Part shown: one piece after another, positions 37,002 through 46,332 of the stretch
Layout: the number at the start of each line of letters is the position of its first letter
Numbering within the stretch: the stretch's first letter is position 1
Assembly (NCBI GenBank): GCA_017510405.1
Contig: JAFWNG010000029.1
Span: 1-64,000 of the forward strand
Reading direction: 5' to 3'
Length of the DNA: 64,000 nucleotides
Source of the DNA: Solobacterium sp.
Lineage (GTDB): Bacteria; Bacillota_I; Bacilli_A; Erysipelotrichales; Erysipelotrichaceae
Notes under the pieces: generated by a model
What the model was told of the DNA's origin: nothing
Databases searched by the model: none
Seen by the model: only the letters and a program-made list of their open reading frames with translations
Position numbers and translations under genes: made by a program

Positions 37002-37529
37002 CTACAGCTTCATAAGCCATTCGATCAGCTTGTCGAGCCAGCCTTTTTTACGCGGCGTGCCGTACGTCTTTGTTTCCACGGAAACATTTTCTCCGTCGAT
37101 ATGCACAAGCATATAGCTGGGGTCGGTCATGTCGCGGTTGTGCCGGATCGATCCCGGATTCAGAAGACGCACCCCGTCTTCCGTCGTATCGGATACCTGG
37201 TGCACATGGCCGAAGAAGACCAGGTCACATCCCAGTCCCTTCGCTTTTTTCGCCATCGGTCCGTAATGAAAATAGGACAGAAAGTCCATATGCCCGTGGC
37301 ATACATAGATCTTATGACTGTCCGCCTGCAGCACGCGGCTGTACGGCACACTGTTTCCGTACAGGAAGTCATTATTCCCCATGACGCAGATATAGCCTTC
37401 CATGTCTTCAATGCTCAGTTCGCTGTCGCCGCAGTGCACGAACATATCATAATCCGCATAGGTCTCCCGCAGCCATTTCAGACATGCCCTGTCACCGTGA
37501 CTGTCACTGACCAGTACGATCTTTACCAT
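37002..37529 (-). CDS. YfcE/MJ0936-type metallophosphodiesterase
   Basis: 175 aa calcineurin-like fold with all metal motifs: VSDSHGD, VHCGDSE, VMGNND, VCHGHMDF and FFGHVHQV, then NPGSI. Family members hydrolyse phosphodiester substrates; the physiological one is unknown. No SD: TGCCATAAT lies 6 nt upstream of ATG 37529. Confidence 0.9.
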   Translation of the reverse strand: MVKIVLVSDSHGDRACLKWLRETYADYDMFVHCGDSELSIEDMEGYICVMGNNDFLYGNSVPYSRVLQADSHKIYVCHGHMDFLSYFHYGPMAKKAKGLGCDLVFFGHVHQVSDTTEDGVRLLNPGSIRHNRDMTDPSYMLVHIDGENVSVETKTYGTPRKKGWLDKLIEWLMKL

Positions 37530-37535
37530 GTCTGC

Positions 37536-37544
37536 ATTATGGCA
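37536..37544 (-). promoter_or_regulatory. Extended -10 before the phosphodiesterase start
   Basis: Minus strand TGCCATAAT, then GCAGAC and ATG. Almost the same string as before the gene at 36513. Confidence 0.65.
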
Positions 37545-37571
37545 GAGACTGCGTCATCCCGCAAGACAACG

Positions 37572-37601
37572 AAAAAAGACACAGCCTTTCAGCAGTGTCT
37601 T
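37572..37601 (-). terminator. Terminator of the H1-like gene
   Basis: Minus strand AAGACAC / GTGTCTT stem with a 12-nt loop and six T. Confidence 0.8.
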
Positions 37602-37615
37602 TCGTGTCTCTATAA

Positions 37616-38215
37616 TTACTGAACGTCGAAGTACTTTCTGCGTTCCGGAGACAGGTTGTCGCAGTAATAACGAACTGTCAGAGTGTTGGAAACTTTGTTT
37701 GCCTCTGCCGGTTCAACAATGAAACGGTCGCCTTCCAGCATGCAGTTCAGGATGCCCTGGCAGCAGTTTTCCATGTTGTCGACACCTGCTTCAACTTCCG
37801 TTAACAGGTCGCCTGCATTGATCTCGATGTAGAGATAATCCATGGCATGAGCTTCGCCCTTCTTCCAGTTGATGACATCTTCATAGTGCTTGACAGTCTG
37901 CTTGAAGACTTCCGGTTTTTCTTCCTTTACAACGGCTTTCTTAGCTGCTGTTTTCTTAGCAGCAGGCTTCTTTTCAGCCTTTTCAGCTGTTGTCTTTTTA
38001 GCGGCAGCCTTCTTTGCAGGAGCCTTCTTAGCCGCTGTTTCTTTTGTATCCGCTGCTTCTTTCTTAGCAGTTGTCTTCTTCACAGCCGGTTTCTTTTCAG
38101 CGTCTGCCTTAGCAGCAGTCTTCTTCGCAGCTGTCTTCTTTACTGCTTTAACTGTTTCTTTTGTTTCTGTTGTAGCGACGGCTTCTTCAACCGGTGTTGT
38201 TTTCTTTCTTGGCAT
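37616..38215 (-). CDS. Histone H1-like Lys/Ala-rich protein with a globular C-terminal domain
   Basis: 199 aa. Residues 1-~105 are repeats of the AAKK/AEKKPA type, like bacterial H1 homologues (Hc1/AlgP tails), likely binding DNA or RNA. Residues ~110-199 are a mixed domain (VKHYEDVINWKKGEAHAMDY; LPERR-like end LSPERRKYFDV) I do not recognise. ATG 38215 has a strong AAGGAG site; the longer frame to 38320 is noise. Monocistronic with a terminator. Confidence 0.75.
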   Translation of the reverse strand: MPRKKTTPVEEAVATTETKETVKAVKKTAAKKTAAKADAEKKPAVKKTTAKKEAADTKETAAKKAPAKKAAAKKTTAEKAEKKPAAKKTAAKKAVVKEEKPEVFKQTVKHYEDVINWKKGEAHAMDYLYIEINAGDLLTEVEAGVDNMENCCQGILNCMLEGDRFIVEPAEANKVSNTLTVRYYCDNLSPERRKYFDVQ

Positions 38216-38382
38216 AATACTATACTCCTTCCTGGTTTTCTCAGCCGCGTGTATTATACCATTAAAACCGCTTAAATAAAGCACTTTTTGCACTTTTTGA
38301 GACCGCGTAAGCACTTTCACACGGAATTTTTACATACTTTCCGGATGAACATGCTAAACTAAGTACAGCAAGGATATATTTC

Positions 38383-39846
38383 ATGATCATACATACAGAG
38401 GGAATGAAACAGATCGAAGCGGACTCCGGACTTACTGTACAGGAACTCATGGAGACTGCCGGAAAAGCGGTCGCAGCGGCAATTGAAGCACATACCGAAC
38501 CTGGTGCGAAGGTGCTTTTTCTGTGCGGAAAAGGCAATAACGGCGGCGATGCGTTTACCGCCGCAAGATACCTGCATGACCGTTCTTCGACCTTTGTCCT
38601 GTGTGACGGAAAGCCGGTGACACCGGCCGCAGCAGCGGCATTTGAAGCGGCTTCATCAACACCGCGCATCGCAGTGCGTTCCCTGGAAAAGAAGATCCGA
38701 GATTTCGATGTGATCGTGGACGCTGTATACGGATTCGGCTATCACGGCACTCTGAAAGATTCCATGGAAAAGATCTTCCGGATCGTCAACCGGAGCGGCG
38801 TGCGTGTTTTCAGCATTGATATCAACAGCGGCTGTGAGGCAGACACCGGGTACTGCGATCCGGATGCCCTGCATTCCGAGATCACCTTTGCTCTCGACTG
38901 CTACAAGCCGTTCCACATGATGCGTAAAGACCACCAGATGTTCGCTTCCTGCGAACTGCTGGATCTTTCTCTTCCGCATCCGCTTCACAGTCCGTATGCC
39001 GAGATGAACGAAGAACTCTTCTTTGCCGGTTTCCCGCGCAAAAAGGAAACAGCCTATAAAGGGACCTACGGACAGATCCTGATCACCGGCGGAAGCTACG
39101 GCATGGCCGGTGCCCTGAGTCTGAATATTCTCGGTGCGAAGACAGTCGGCGCTGCATATATTCACGCCGCCGTACCGAAAGAGATCTACCCGATCGCAGC
39201 CGTGCGTCATATCACACCGGTATTCCATCCCTTCGACGGCGGTGATTTCCGCCCCGTACTGGAAGATCTTCTTCCGAACGTACGTTCAGTCGTCTTCGGC
39301 AGCGGCGCCGTTCACATGCCCCGCAAAGCCGACGTCATGGATATCATCCTGCAGAACAGCAAGGGACCGGTCGTACTGGATGCGGAAGGACTCAATCTTC
39401 TGCAGCACAACACCTATATCCTGCGCTTTGTAAAATGTCCGGTCATCCTGACGCCGCACATCGGCGAGTTTGCCCGCCTGATCAATAAGCCCATCCACGC
39501 CGTCATGGATCACCGCATGGAATATGCCGAAGCATTTGCCCGTGAGAATAATGTCATTCTTGTGCTCAAGGGACCCAATACGCTGGTCGTTTCCCCGGCC
39601 GGTGAATACTATATCAACCAGAGCGGAAACCAGGCGCTTGCGCAGGCCGGCAGCGGCGATCTGCTGGCAGGTATCCTGGGCGGCATCCTGTCTCTGACAT
39701 GCGACGTATTCAAAGCCGTCTGTATGGCAGTATGGCTGCACGGCTATCTTGCCGAAGAAGGCTGTAAAAAGTATTCCATTCAGAACTTCCCGATCGAAGA
39801 ATATCCCGCGATCATGGACGAGGTCTTCCGCCGGCACGGATTCTGA
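38383..39846 (+). CDS. nnr: Bifunctional NAD(P)H-hydrate epimerase / dehydratase
   Basis: 487 aa. Repairs damaged NAD(P)HX. The N-terminal YjeF epimerase domain has LCGKGNNGGDAFTAARYL and DAVYGFG. The C-terminal ribokinase-like dehydratase has ILITGGSYGMAGA, LTPHIGEFARL and AGSGDLLAGILGGIL. AAGGA lies before ATG 38383. Single gene, ending in a bidirectional terminator shared with the LysR gene. Confidence 0.95.
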   Translation: MIIHTEGMKQIEADSGLTVQELMETAGKAVAAAIEAHTEPGAKVLFLCGKGNNGGDAFTAARYLHDRSSTFVLCDGKPVTPAAAAAFEAASSTPRIAVRSLEKKIRDFDVIVDAVYGFGYHGTLKDSMEKIFRIVNRSGVRVFSIDINSGCEADTGYCDPDALHSEITFALDCYKPFHMMRKDHQMFASCELLDLSLPHPLHSPYAEMNEELFFAGFPRKKETAYKGTYGQILITGGSYGMAGALSLNILGAKTVGAAYIHAAVPKEIYPIAAVRHITPVFHPFDGGDFRPVLEDLLPNVRSVVFGSGAVHMPRKADVMDIILQNSKGPVVLDAEGLNLLQHNTYILRFVKCPVILTPHIGEFARLINKPIHAVMDHRMEYAEAFARENNVILVLKGPNTLVVSPAGEYYINQSGNQALAQAGSGDLLAGILGGILSLTCDVFKAVCMAVWLHGYLAEEGCKKYSIQNFPIEEYPAIMDEVFRRHGF

Positions 39847-39860
39847 AAACAGAGCATACA

Positions 39861-39886
39861 AAAAGCAGAATTCGGTTTCTGCTTTT
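39861..39886. terminator. Bidirectional terminator between nnr and the LysR gene
   Basis: AAAAGCAGAA / TTCTGCTTTT stem with an A-run and T-run on opposite sides. Confidence 0.85.
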
Positions 39887-39887
39887 C

Positions 39888-40808
39888 TTATTCCTCGGTA
39901 TCCGTAAGCCGGATCATGGGATAATCCATTTCATAGTTCACGCACAGGTCGATAAAACGTTTGGCGCCTTCACTCAGTCGGCGCTTTTTCTGATAGATGA
40001 TATGAAAATTTCTTCTCAGATCCAGCCCCTCCGGAATCAGCTCGACAAGTTTTCCCGCCATGATGCGCGGCGCCGCCATGCGGTACGGAAGCACGGACAC
40101 GCCGATCCCCTTTTCCACTGCCTTGATCAGAGCTGTCGTACTGTAGGCTTCCCAGATCGGCTCAACGGTGAAGCCGGCCTTTTCCATGGCATGATCAAAG
40201 ACTTCCCGGGTACCGCTTCCTTTTTCCCTCAGCAGGAATTTCATATTCCGCATTTCTTCCGCCCGGATCGTCTTCCGGTTCTGTCCGGGATCCGATGACG
40301 GCCTGACCACCAGGGCAAGCCGGTCGCGCATATATGTACGCACTTCCAGACGGCTGTCATGAACGGTGCCTTCCACCAGAGCAAAATCCAGTTCACTGTT
40401 CCGCACTTTCTCTTCCAGTACTTCGCCCGGCGCTACCAGGACGCGTACCGGTGTCTGCGGCCAGCGGCTGTTATAGGCGCTGACATAATCGGGAAGAAAC
40501 TGTGAGCCGATCGTGATGCTGGCGCCGACACGGATCGGTCCGGCGGTGTCCCAGTTCATCATGTGTTCTTCCATATCGTCAAACAGGTTGCTGATATTCT
40601 GCGCATATTCCAGAAGACGCCGGCCCGCTTCCATCAATACCAGATGTCTGCCGTTTCTCTCGAACAGCATCGTACCGTAATATTCTTCCATCTCTTTCAA
40701 AGCCAGCGACACTGCCGGCTGGCTCATATGCAGGAATTCCGCCGCGCGCGTCACGTTGCAGTCATGACCGCATACAGCCAGAAAGATCTTGATATGCCGG
40801 ATCGTCAT
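39888..40808 (-). CDS. LysR-family transcriptional regulator
   Basis: 306 aa: winged HTH at residues 1-60 (FLAVCGHDCNVTRAAEFLHMSQPAVS), then a periplasmic-binding-like effector domain. Divergent from the second chrA pair, across a very AT-rich 107-nt gap, so it probably controls that pair and itself. GGAGG precedes ATG 40808. Similar to CysL/CbbR-type regulators; ligand unknown. Confidence 0.88.
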   Translation of the reverse strand: MTIRHIKIFLAVCGHDCNVTRAAEFLHMSQPAVSLALKEMEEYYGTMLFERNGRHLVLMEAGRRLLEYAQNISNLFDDMEEHMMNWDTAGPIRVGASITIGSQFLPDYVSAYNSRWPQTPVRVLVAPGEVLEEKVRNSELDFALVEGTVHDSRLEVRTYMRDRLALVVRPSSDPGQNRKTIRAEEMRNMKFLLREKGSGTREVFDHAMEKAGFTVEPIWEAYSTTALIKAVEKGIGVSVLPYRMAAPRIMAGKLVELIPEGLDLRRNFHIIYQKKRRLSEGAKRFIDLCVNYEMDYPMIRLTDTEE

Positions 40809-40915
40809 ATATGCGCCTCCTCTTATATCATTTTACTTATAAAAACTATTAATTAATATTATTTTTATTATTATTGATTCTCTTTTACCATATGTGCGTA
40901 CAAGGAGGAACGCAC

Positions 40916-41518
40916 ATGGACAGCACAGCAGAAAAGAGCGGAAAGAAAACTTCCGCCAATACATACCTGACCCTGTTTCTTTCCACCTTCAAGATCAGCG
41001 CATGCACCTTCGGCGGCGGCTTCGTGATCATTCCGCTGCTGCGGAAAAAGTTTGTGGAAGAACTGCACTGGATCGAAGAAGAGGAAATGCTGGATCTGAC
41101 AGCGATCGCCCAGTCCTCGCCGGGCGCCATCGCGGTCAATGCCTCGATCCTCATCGGCTATCACGTCGCCGGTGTCCCGGGCGCCCTGATCACGATCCTC
41201 GGCACAGTTCTGCCGCCGCTGACGATCATCTCGGTGATCTCGGCATTCTACAAATCATTCCGCGACAACATCTATGTCAGTATGGCGATGACCGGCATGC
41301 TTGCGGCCGTAGCCGCTGTGATCACGGACGTCGTATTCAATATGGCGGGGGATATCTTCCGCCGGAAAGATGTTGCTGCTGTATTGATGCTGGTGCTGGC
41401 GTTCATCGCCGTCCGGTATCTGAAAGTGAATATTCTGATTATTATTCTGGTATCGGCTCTGGTCGGTGCAGTACGCACACTGAGTAAGGAAAAAGCGGAA
41501 AAGGAGCGTGGTTTCTGA
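40916..41518 (+). CDS. chrA: Chromate transporter, first half (second pair)
   Basis: 200 aa. FKISACTFGGGFVIIPLLRKKF and AQSSPGAIAVNASILIGYH are CHR signatures. ATG 40916 follows AAGGAGG. Forms a pair with the next gene; the stop TGA and the next ATG share one base. Confidence 0.88.
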   Translation: MDSTAEKSGKKTSANTYLTLFLSTFKISACTFGGGFVIIPLLRKKFVEELHWIEEEEMLDLTAIAQSSPGAIAVNASILIGYHVAGVPGALITILGTVLPPLTIISVISAFYKSFRDNIYVSMAMTGMLAAVAAVITDVVFNMAGDIFRRKDVAAVLMLVLAFIAVRYLKVNILIIILVSALVGAVRTLSKEKAEKERGF

Positions 41519-42084
41519 TGGTACTTCTACAGTTATTCCTGAGTTTTATGAAGATCGGTGTTCTCAGCATCGGCGGCGGCTATGCAGCTATGCCGCTGAT
41601 TCAGAACGAAGCGGTCGAGCTCCACGGCTGGTTGACCATGACGCAGTTTGCCGATATCATGACGATCGCCGAAATGACGCCGGGTCCGATTGCGATTAAC
41701 AGCGCTACGTTCGTCGGGATCCAGGCAGCGGGCATCCCCGGCGCGCTTGTCGCCACCGCGGGCTGCGTTCTGCCTTCCTGCATCATCGTTCTTACACTTG
41801 CTTATATCTATTACCGGTTCCGCGGTCTTTCCCTGATCCAGGGTATCCTTGCCGGCCTCCGTCCGGCAGTCATCGCCATGATCGCATCGGCAGGTCTTTC
41901 CCTGATCATTCTCAGCATCTACGGACAGAAGACCCTTCCCGCCGATCTTACCGCGGTACAGGTGATTCCTGTTATAATCTTCCTTGTCAGTTTTGCGGTA
42001 CTTCGCCTGCGCAAACCTGATCCGATCATGGTAATGGCTTCGGCCGGCATCAGTTCCGTGATCCTTCTGAGTATATTCGGCTAG
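41518..42084 (+). CDS. chrA: Chromate transporter, second half (second pair)
   Basis: 188 aa. FMKIGVLSIGGGYAAMPLIQNE and EMTPGPIAINSATFVGIQ. The two chrA pairs in this window differ clearly in sequence, so they are not a recent duplication. Confidence 0.88.
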   Translation: MVLLQLFLSFMKIGVLSIGGGYAAMPLIQNEAVELHGWLTMTQFADIMTIAEMTPGPIAINSATFVGIQAAGIPGALVATAGCVLPSCIIVLTLAYIYYRFRGLSLIQGILAGLRPAVIAMIASAGLSLIILSIYGQKTLPADLTAVQVIPVIIFLVSFAVLRLRKPDPIMVMASAGISSVILLSIFG

Positions 42085-42096
42085 AAAGGCTTATAT

Positions 42097-42612
42097 ATGA
42101 ACTACAGACTTATGAGCGGAAACCTCTATGCGGAAGGAAACAAAACTCCTGCAGCATCATTAAAATATGATATGTTCTCCAACGAGAAGCGGATCTATGA
42201 CCGGGCGGGACAGCTTGTGTACACAGCTGATATCGTCAACGAAGGGACCGGCAGTGTCCGGCAGAAGAAATATGTCCTGCGCAGTCTTCAGGGCGTACCG
42301 GTGATCACAGCGTATCCCGGCTATGCCGAAGCGGAAGATCCTGAAATATACGGATGGCCGCTGGCACGCCTTCCCAAGACCGATCACGCAGACCTGAAGA
42401 TCAAAGGTGAAGACTACACTCTGATCATGCAGAACTCGCAGTACTACGTCATGAACGATGAAAGCGAAAAACCGGCTGTCAGTGTGATCCACCGCGGGAT
42501 CGGCGGCGGATGGAATATCGAAACATCCCTGGATCTTACGCCGGAGATCCTGCTGGCTGTCTTCGTGTTCTGCCGCAATATCGAAAGCGAGAATGAACTG
42601 ATCATCGTATAA
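42097..42612 (+). CDS. Hypothetical protein, possibly tubby/LURP-like beta fold
   Basis: 171 aa soluble, rich in beta segments (LVYTADIVNEG, YTLIMQNSQYYVMND, GGGWNIETS). The order resembles LURP-one/tubby C-terminal-like proteins, but only weakly. Lies 12 nt after chrA with GAAAGG, so co-transcribed. Ends in a terminator. Confidence 0.6.
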   Translation: MNYRLMSGNLYAEGNKTPAASLKYDMFSNEKRIYDRAGQLVYTADIVNEGTGSVRQKKYVLRSLQGVPVITAYPGYAEAEDPEIYGWPLARLPKTDHADLKIKGEDYTLIMQNSQYYVMNDESEKPAVSVIHRGIGGGWNIETSLDLTPEILLAVFVFCRNIESENELIIV

Positions 42613-42613
42613 G

Positions 42614-42640
42614 AAAAACTCCTCTCAGCGAGGAGTTTTT
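42614..42640 (+). terminator. Terminator of the chrA operon
   Basis: AAAAACTCCT / AGGAGTTTTT stem, 7-nt loop. Confidence 0.85.
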
Positions 42641-42704
42641 ATGACCCGGTATAACTGAAGGGGATTCAGAGAAAACCGGCATGCTTCTGTGTCAGATGAC
42701 TGAC

Positions 42705-43925
42705 TCAGTCCTGACCTTCCATATAGCGGATCATCGCCAGCGCAGTGCGCTTTGCTTCGTCCGCCGCCGCTACGACTGTGCGGGAACCATGTACAACGTC
42801 GCCTGCCGCAAAGACGCCTTCACGTGTCGTCATGCCGTTCTCATCGGTGATCAGAAGGCCCTTTTCGTTGCCTTCCAGACCGGCAGTCGTCAGGATCAGT
42901 TTGTTCTTCGGCGCCTGTGAAACGGCAAGGATCACAGAATCTGCCTTGACCTGACGCAGTTCTTCTTCATAACCGACGACCTTGTCTTCTTCGTCAAAGA
43001 TAGCGATGCGGAACACCGGACCTTCTTCGGTGATCTTTTCGATCGCATGTCCGAAGACAAACTCAGCACCGTCAAGACGCGCATAATCCACTTCGTGGTC
43101 GCTTGCCGCGATACGCTTGGAGCGCGCATACAGCGTAACATTTTCCGCACCGTGGCGCAGTGCCGTACGGGCAACGTCCATCGCGACATTTCCCATACCG
43201 ATGACAGCTACACTCGCCCCGAGACGGAACGCGCCCGGGTTGGCAAGATAGGAGATGCCGAAGTGAACGTTCGGATTGCTTTCGCCTTCGATTCCGAGGT
43301 TCTTCGGGCGCCATACACCGGTGCCTACAAATACGGAGGCATAGCCGTCACGGAACAGATTATCGATCGTCAGTGCTTCACCTAAGACCGTGTTCGGACG
43401 GAACTGGATATCCAGCCGGTCGAGGATCCTTCGGTAGCGGTCCAGCAGTGTTTTGGAAAGACGGAATTCCGGGATACCATACCGCAACATTCCGCCGATA
43501 TGATCGTTGTCGTCAAAGATCGTTACATCGTATCCGTTTACCGCCAGTTCCACTGCAGCTGTCAGTCCGGCCGGGCCGCTGCCGATCACGGCAACGCGCT
43601 TGCCCTTCTTTTCCGGCTTTTCAAACCGTACACGGTCGAGATACGCTTCCGATACAAAACGTTCAATACTGAAGAAAGATACCGGACTTCCCTTGCGTCC
43701 GAGTACGCAGTGTCCTGCACACTGTGCCTGATGATCGCATACGATGGCACAGAATACCGACATCGGGTTGTTTTCAAATAACTGCTTGCCGGCATCCATC
43801 AGCCGGTTTTCCTTGAACTTTTTGATTACTTCAGGGATCGGTGTGTGGATCGGGCAGCCTTTCTGGCACATCGGTACCTTGCACTGCAGACAGCGGTTCG
43901 CTTCATTCATGATCATCAGAGCCAT
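42705..43925 (-). CDS. NAD(P)-dependent oxidoreductase, glutamate synthase small subunit-like
   Basis: 406 aa. The N-terminal Fer4_20 domain carries cysteines in CLQCKVPMCQKGCPIHTP and CAIVCDHQAQCAGHC (two FeS clusters). FAD site VIGSGPAGLTAAVEL, NAD(P) site VIGMGNVAMDVARTA, FAD end GVFAAGDVVHG. GltD-like proteins without GltB serve as electron-transfer modules (SudA/NfnB-like). ATG 43925 follows GAGGAGG. The partner is not visible here. Confidence 0.88.
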   Translation of the reverse strand: MALMIMNEANRCLQCKVPMCQKGCPIHTPIPEVIKKFKENRLMDAGKQLFENNPMSVFCAIVCDHQAQCAGHCVLGRKGSPVSFFSIERFVSEAYLDRVRFEKPEKKGKRVAVIGSGPAGLTAAVELAVNGYDVTIFDDNDHIGGMLRYGIPEFRLSKTLLDRYRRILDRLDIQFRPNTVLGEALTIDNLFRDGYASVFVGTGVWRPKNLGIEGESNPNVHFGISYLANPGAFRLGASVAVIGMGNVAMDVARTALRHGAENVTLYARSKRIAASDHEVDYARLDGAEFVFGHAIEKITEEGPVFRIAIFDEEDKVVGYEEELRQVKADSVILAVSQAPKNKLILTTAGLEGNEKGLLITDENGMTTREGVFAAGDVVHGSRTVVAAADEAKRTALAMIRYMEGQD

Positions 43926-44014
43926 GATCGTACCTCCTCATATCGTCATAAGAATTTTACCGAAAACGCTTACATACGGGAATGGACAAAACGAACCAAA
44001 ATATGTATGAAAAG

Positions 44015-44036
44015 AAAAAAGGAAGCCGGAGCTTCC
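44015..44036 (-). terminator. Terminator of the FakA-like small gene
   Basis: Minus strand GGAAGC / GCTTCC stem, loop TCCG, then six T. Confidence 0.85.
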
Positions 44037-44043
44037 CTGTTTC

Positions 44044-44301
44044 CTAACCCTTCAGTCCTTCTTCCTGACGCTGCATGTTTTCCACGACTACGTCGTAGAT
44101 GTCACCGATGGACTGTCCGTATTCCAGAACGAGCCACGGCTCATTGGTATGGAAATGGATCTTGATCAGTGTGTCATCACCGACGACCAGCAGGCAGTCG
44201 CCCTTGAAGTGCTCGGTAATATAATCGTGAATTTCGTCTTCGTCGAGATCTTCGCCCTCGATCAGAAGCTGGGTGTCAAATTTGAATTCAAGCTGTGCCA
44301 T
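44044..44301 (-). CDS. Stand-alone FakA/DAK-phosphatase-type domain
   Basis: 85 aa acidic. The segment HFKGDCLLVVGDDTLIKIHFHT matches the middle domain of FakA-like fatty acid kinase proteins (consensus GDSLVVVGD..LVKVHVHT). FakA itself is ~550 aa with an N-terminal DAK2 kinase domain, absent here. GGAGG precedes the ATG and a terminator follows, so it is a deliberate small gene, not a fragment in noise. Confidence 0.7.
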   Translation of the reverse strand: MAQLEFKFDTQLLIEGEDLDEDEIHDYITEHFKGDCLLVVGDDTLIKIHFHTNEPWLVLEYGQSIGDIYDVVVENMQRQEEGLKG

Positions 44302-44347
44302 AGTAATCCTCCGTATCTGTTAAAGATTCAGTAATATCAGCGGCTTC

Positions 44348-46300
44348 TTACTCGTCGTATTTGAATACGGGAACGTTGACGGTCTCCGCATTCTGCGCAA
44401 TATCCGGGAGTTCATCGTCTTCTGTAAGATCTTCCGGGAACTTCAGATCGATCGTATCCACATGGACATTCTGAGCGGAATCCGGTCCGTCAAAGTCCAG
44501 GAACAGATCGTCTGTGTCACTGATCACAAAATCATCTGTGAGCGTGAAATCGTCACCGTCTTCCGGGAATACAGGTCCCTGGTCGCTGATCGGCTCGATA
44601 TTGACCGCTCCGGTCTCCTCTGCCGCGTCTGTCGCTTCCGGTGTTCCTTCCGGAATTTCGATCAGCTCAGTATCTTCCTGATCCGTCAGAGCGGCATCGC
44701 CGATGATCTCTTCGAATGCCTGTTCGGTCGGATCTTCTTCCTGCTGTTTTCTGAAATCGGCATAGTCTTCTTCCTGTGCCTTACGCAGGCGGACTGCCAT
44801 ATACGGACGAGCCGGAAGCTTTACGCGGAACGCACCGTGATAGATTCCCTGTACGGAGATCTTCATATTCCATGTGTCGATGACCTCGGCAACGAAGTCC
44901 GTCTCATCATCGATGTGGAAGTCACGCCAGGACGGACGCATGAAGCTGTAATAGTACAGATACATGGACTTCACCGGCAGGCTCCATTCACCTTCCGGTA
45001 CACCGCATACGCTGTCCCATTCATCCTTCATCGGCGCAATGCCGCTGCCCGGCACTTCGTCGAGAATATCCAGAAGCAGTTCGAAACGCTTCCAGCTTTC
45101 GCCGCGCAGTGTGCCGCCGTGCGACCACCAGATCTCATTTTCATCGGCGAGATATGTTTCACCGTGTCCCGGATAACCGCCGCGTACGGCCGTCTCCCAG
45201 AATCTTCTCAGCATTTCTTCGGCAGTGATATTGCCCCATCCGTACGGAAGGTCGCCTTCGTATGCGATCTCGTCCATGAGGACCGGCTTGCCGTAGCGTT
45301 CGCGCAGTTCATCCGTCAGTTCCGCGCCTTTGTACAGATCTGTACGCTGTACGGAGCAGTGCGTGATCCACGGACGGCTGTGATCATACATGAGACGGCA
45401 GTTGTGGATGGAACGCAGGTGACGGTACGGATCTCTTCTGACAAGTGTGCTGCCGAGACGTTCCCAGTCTTCGGAAGTCTTTGCGCTCAGGAGATCATAT
45501 TCATTTGCCAGACTCCACCAGACATTTGCGAACGCGGAGAAGCGGGCGATGATATAACGCCAGTACAGGTCATCCTGTTCTTTCGTCATGCGGCTGAAGC
45601 CCCAGCGGTCATACGGATGCATGATGATCAGGTCCGCCTGGACGCCGATCGCGTTCAGATCACGGATGCAGGACTCGATATTGCGGAAATATTCCGGTAC
45701 GAAGCGTGTATAGTCAAAGTCGTTTCCTTCGTTCTTTCCGATATACGACAGGAAGTTGTCTGCCGTGATGGAAGAGCCGTCTGCCGGTGTTCCCTCATAC
45801 GGGAAACATGCCGGATCCTGCAGATTGTATGCATAGAACTTCGGGAAGATGCAGAAACGGATCTTGTTGAAACGCGCTTCCCGCAGATACTTGAGCGTCT
45901 TCGCTCTTGTCTCTTCCTTCTGCAGATGCCAGACATAGGCTGTTGTTCCGACCGGATGGAACGGTGTGCCGTCTTCGTATGCGAAATGGTATACATCACT
46001 GACATGCACCGGTCCGTGACTGTCTTCCGCCGCCTCTGTTACATAGAAATATCCCGAGACTGCTTCCGCGAGGAATGAACCACGCAGAACATAGGAATAT
46101 TTTCCTGTTCCGGAAGGCATGAAGCGGATCTTATATACGCCGTCTCCGTCGTAGAAGCCTTCGGTTATCTTACTTTCGTCTTTCCCGGAAAAAATACCTT
46201 CCAGGTGCTGGTCTGTAAATGGATTGCCTTCGGACGGTCCCTCCAGTGAGATCTCAAATACATCCCACTTTTTCACTTCAAGTTCATGTACCGGTGTCAT
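44348..46300 (-). CDS. DUF5060/DUF5605-type glycoside hydrolase with acidic tail
   Basis: 650 aa, no signal peptide. Residues 1-~75 are an Ig-like DUF5060 domain (WDVFEISLEGPSEGNPF). Then a TIM-barrel like DUF4038 (FHPVGTTAYVWHLQ, WWSLANEYDLL with a likely acid Glu, LMDEIAYEGD with a likely nucleophile), a beta C-terminal domain to ~520, and a very acidic ~125-residue extension. Substrate unknown. Promoter TGGTATAAT at 46333-46341; GGGGG before ATG. Confidence 0.75.
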   Translation of the reverse strand: MTPVHELEVKKWDVFEISLEGPSEGNPFTDQHLEGIFSGKDESKITEGFYDGDGVYKIRFMPSGTGKYSYVLRGSFLAEAVSGYFYVTEAAEDSHGPVHVSDVYHFAYEDGTPFHPVGTTAYVWHLQKEETRAKTLKYLREARFNKIRFCIFPKFYAYNLQDPACFPYEGTPADGSSITADNFLSYIGKNEGNDFDYTRFVPEYFRNIESCIRDLNAIGVQADLIIMHPYDRWGFSRMTKEQDDLYWRYIIARFSAFANVWWSLANEYDLLSAKTSEDWERLGSTLVRRDPYRHLRSIHNCRLMYDHSRPWITHCSVQRTDLYKGAELTDELRERYGKPVLMDEIAYEGDLPYGWGNITAEEMLRRFWETAVRGGYPGHGETYLADENEIWWSHGGTLRGESWKRFELLLDILDEVPGSGIAPMKDEWDSVCGVPEGEWSLPVKSMYLYYYSFMRPSWRDFHIDDETDFVAEVIDTWNMKISVQGIYHGAFRVKLPARPYMAVRLRKAQEEDYADFRKQQEEDPTEQAFEEIIGDAALTDQEDTELIEIPEGTPEATDAAEETGAVNIEPISDQGPVFPEDGDDFTLTDDFVISDTDDLFLDFDGPDSAQNVHVDTIDLKFPEDLTEDDELPDIAQNAETVNVPVFKYDE

Positions 46301-46332
46301 AATCGTAAACCCCCTGAGTTATTATCGGCTTT

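Noticed and set aside
44462-46078. 538-codon open frame antisense to the DUF5605 gene
   Set aside because: Shadow of a real gene with a strong ribosome site and recognisable domains; the antisense protein is Arg/Ile/Val-rich noise without motifs.
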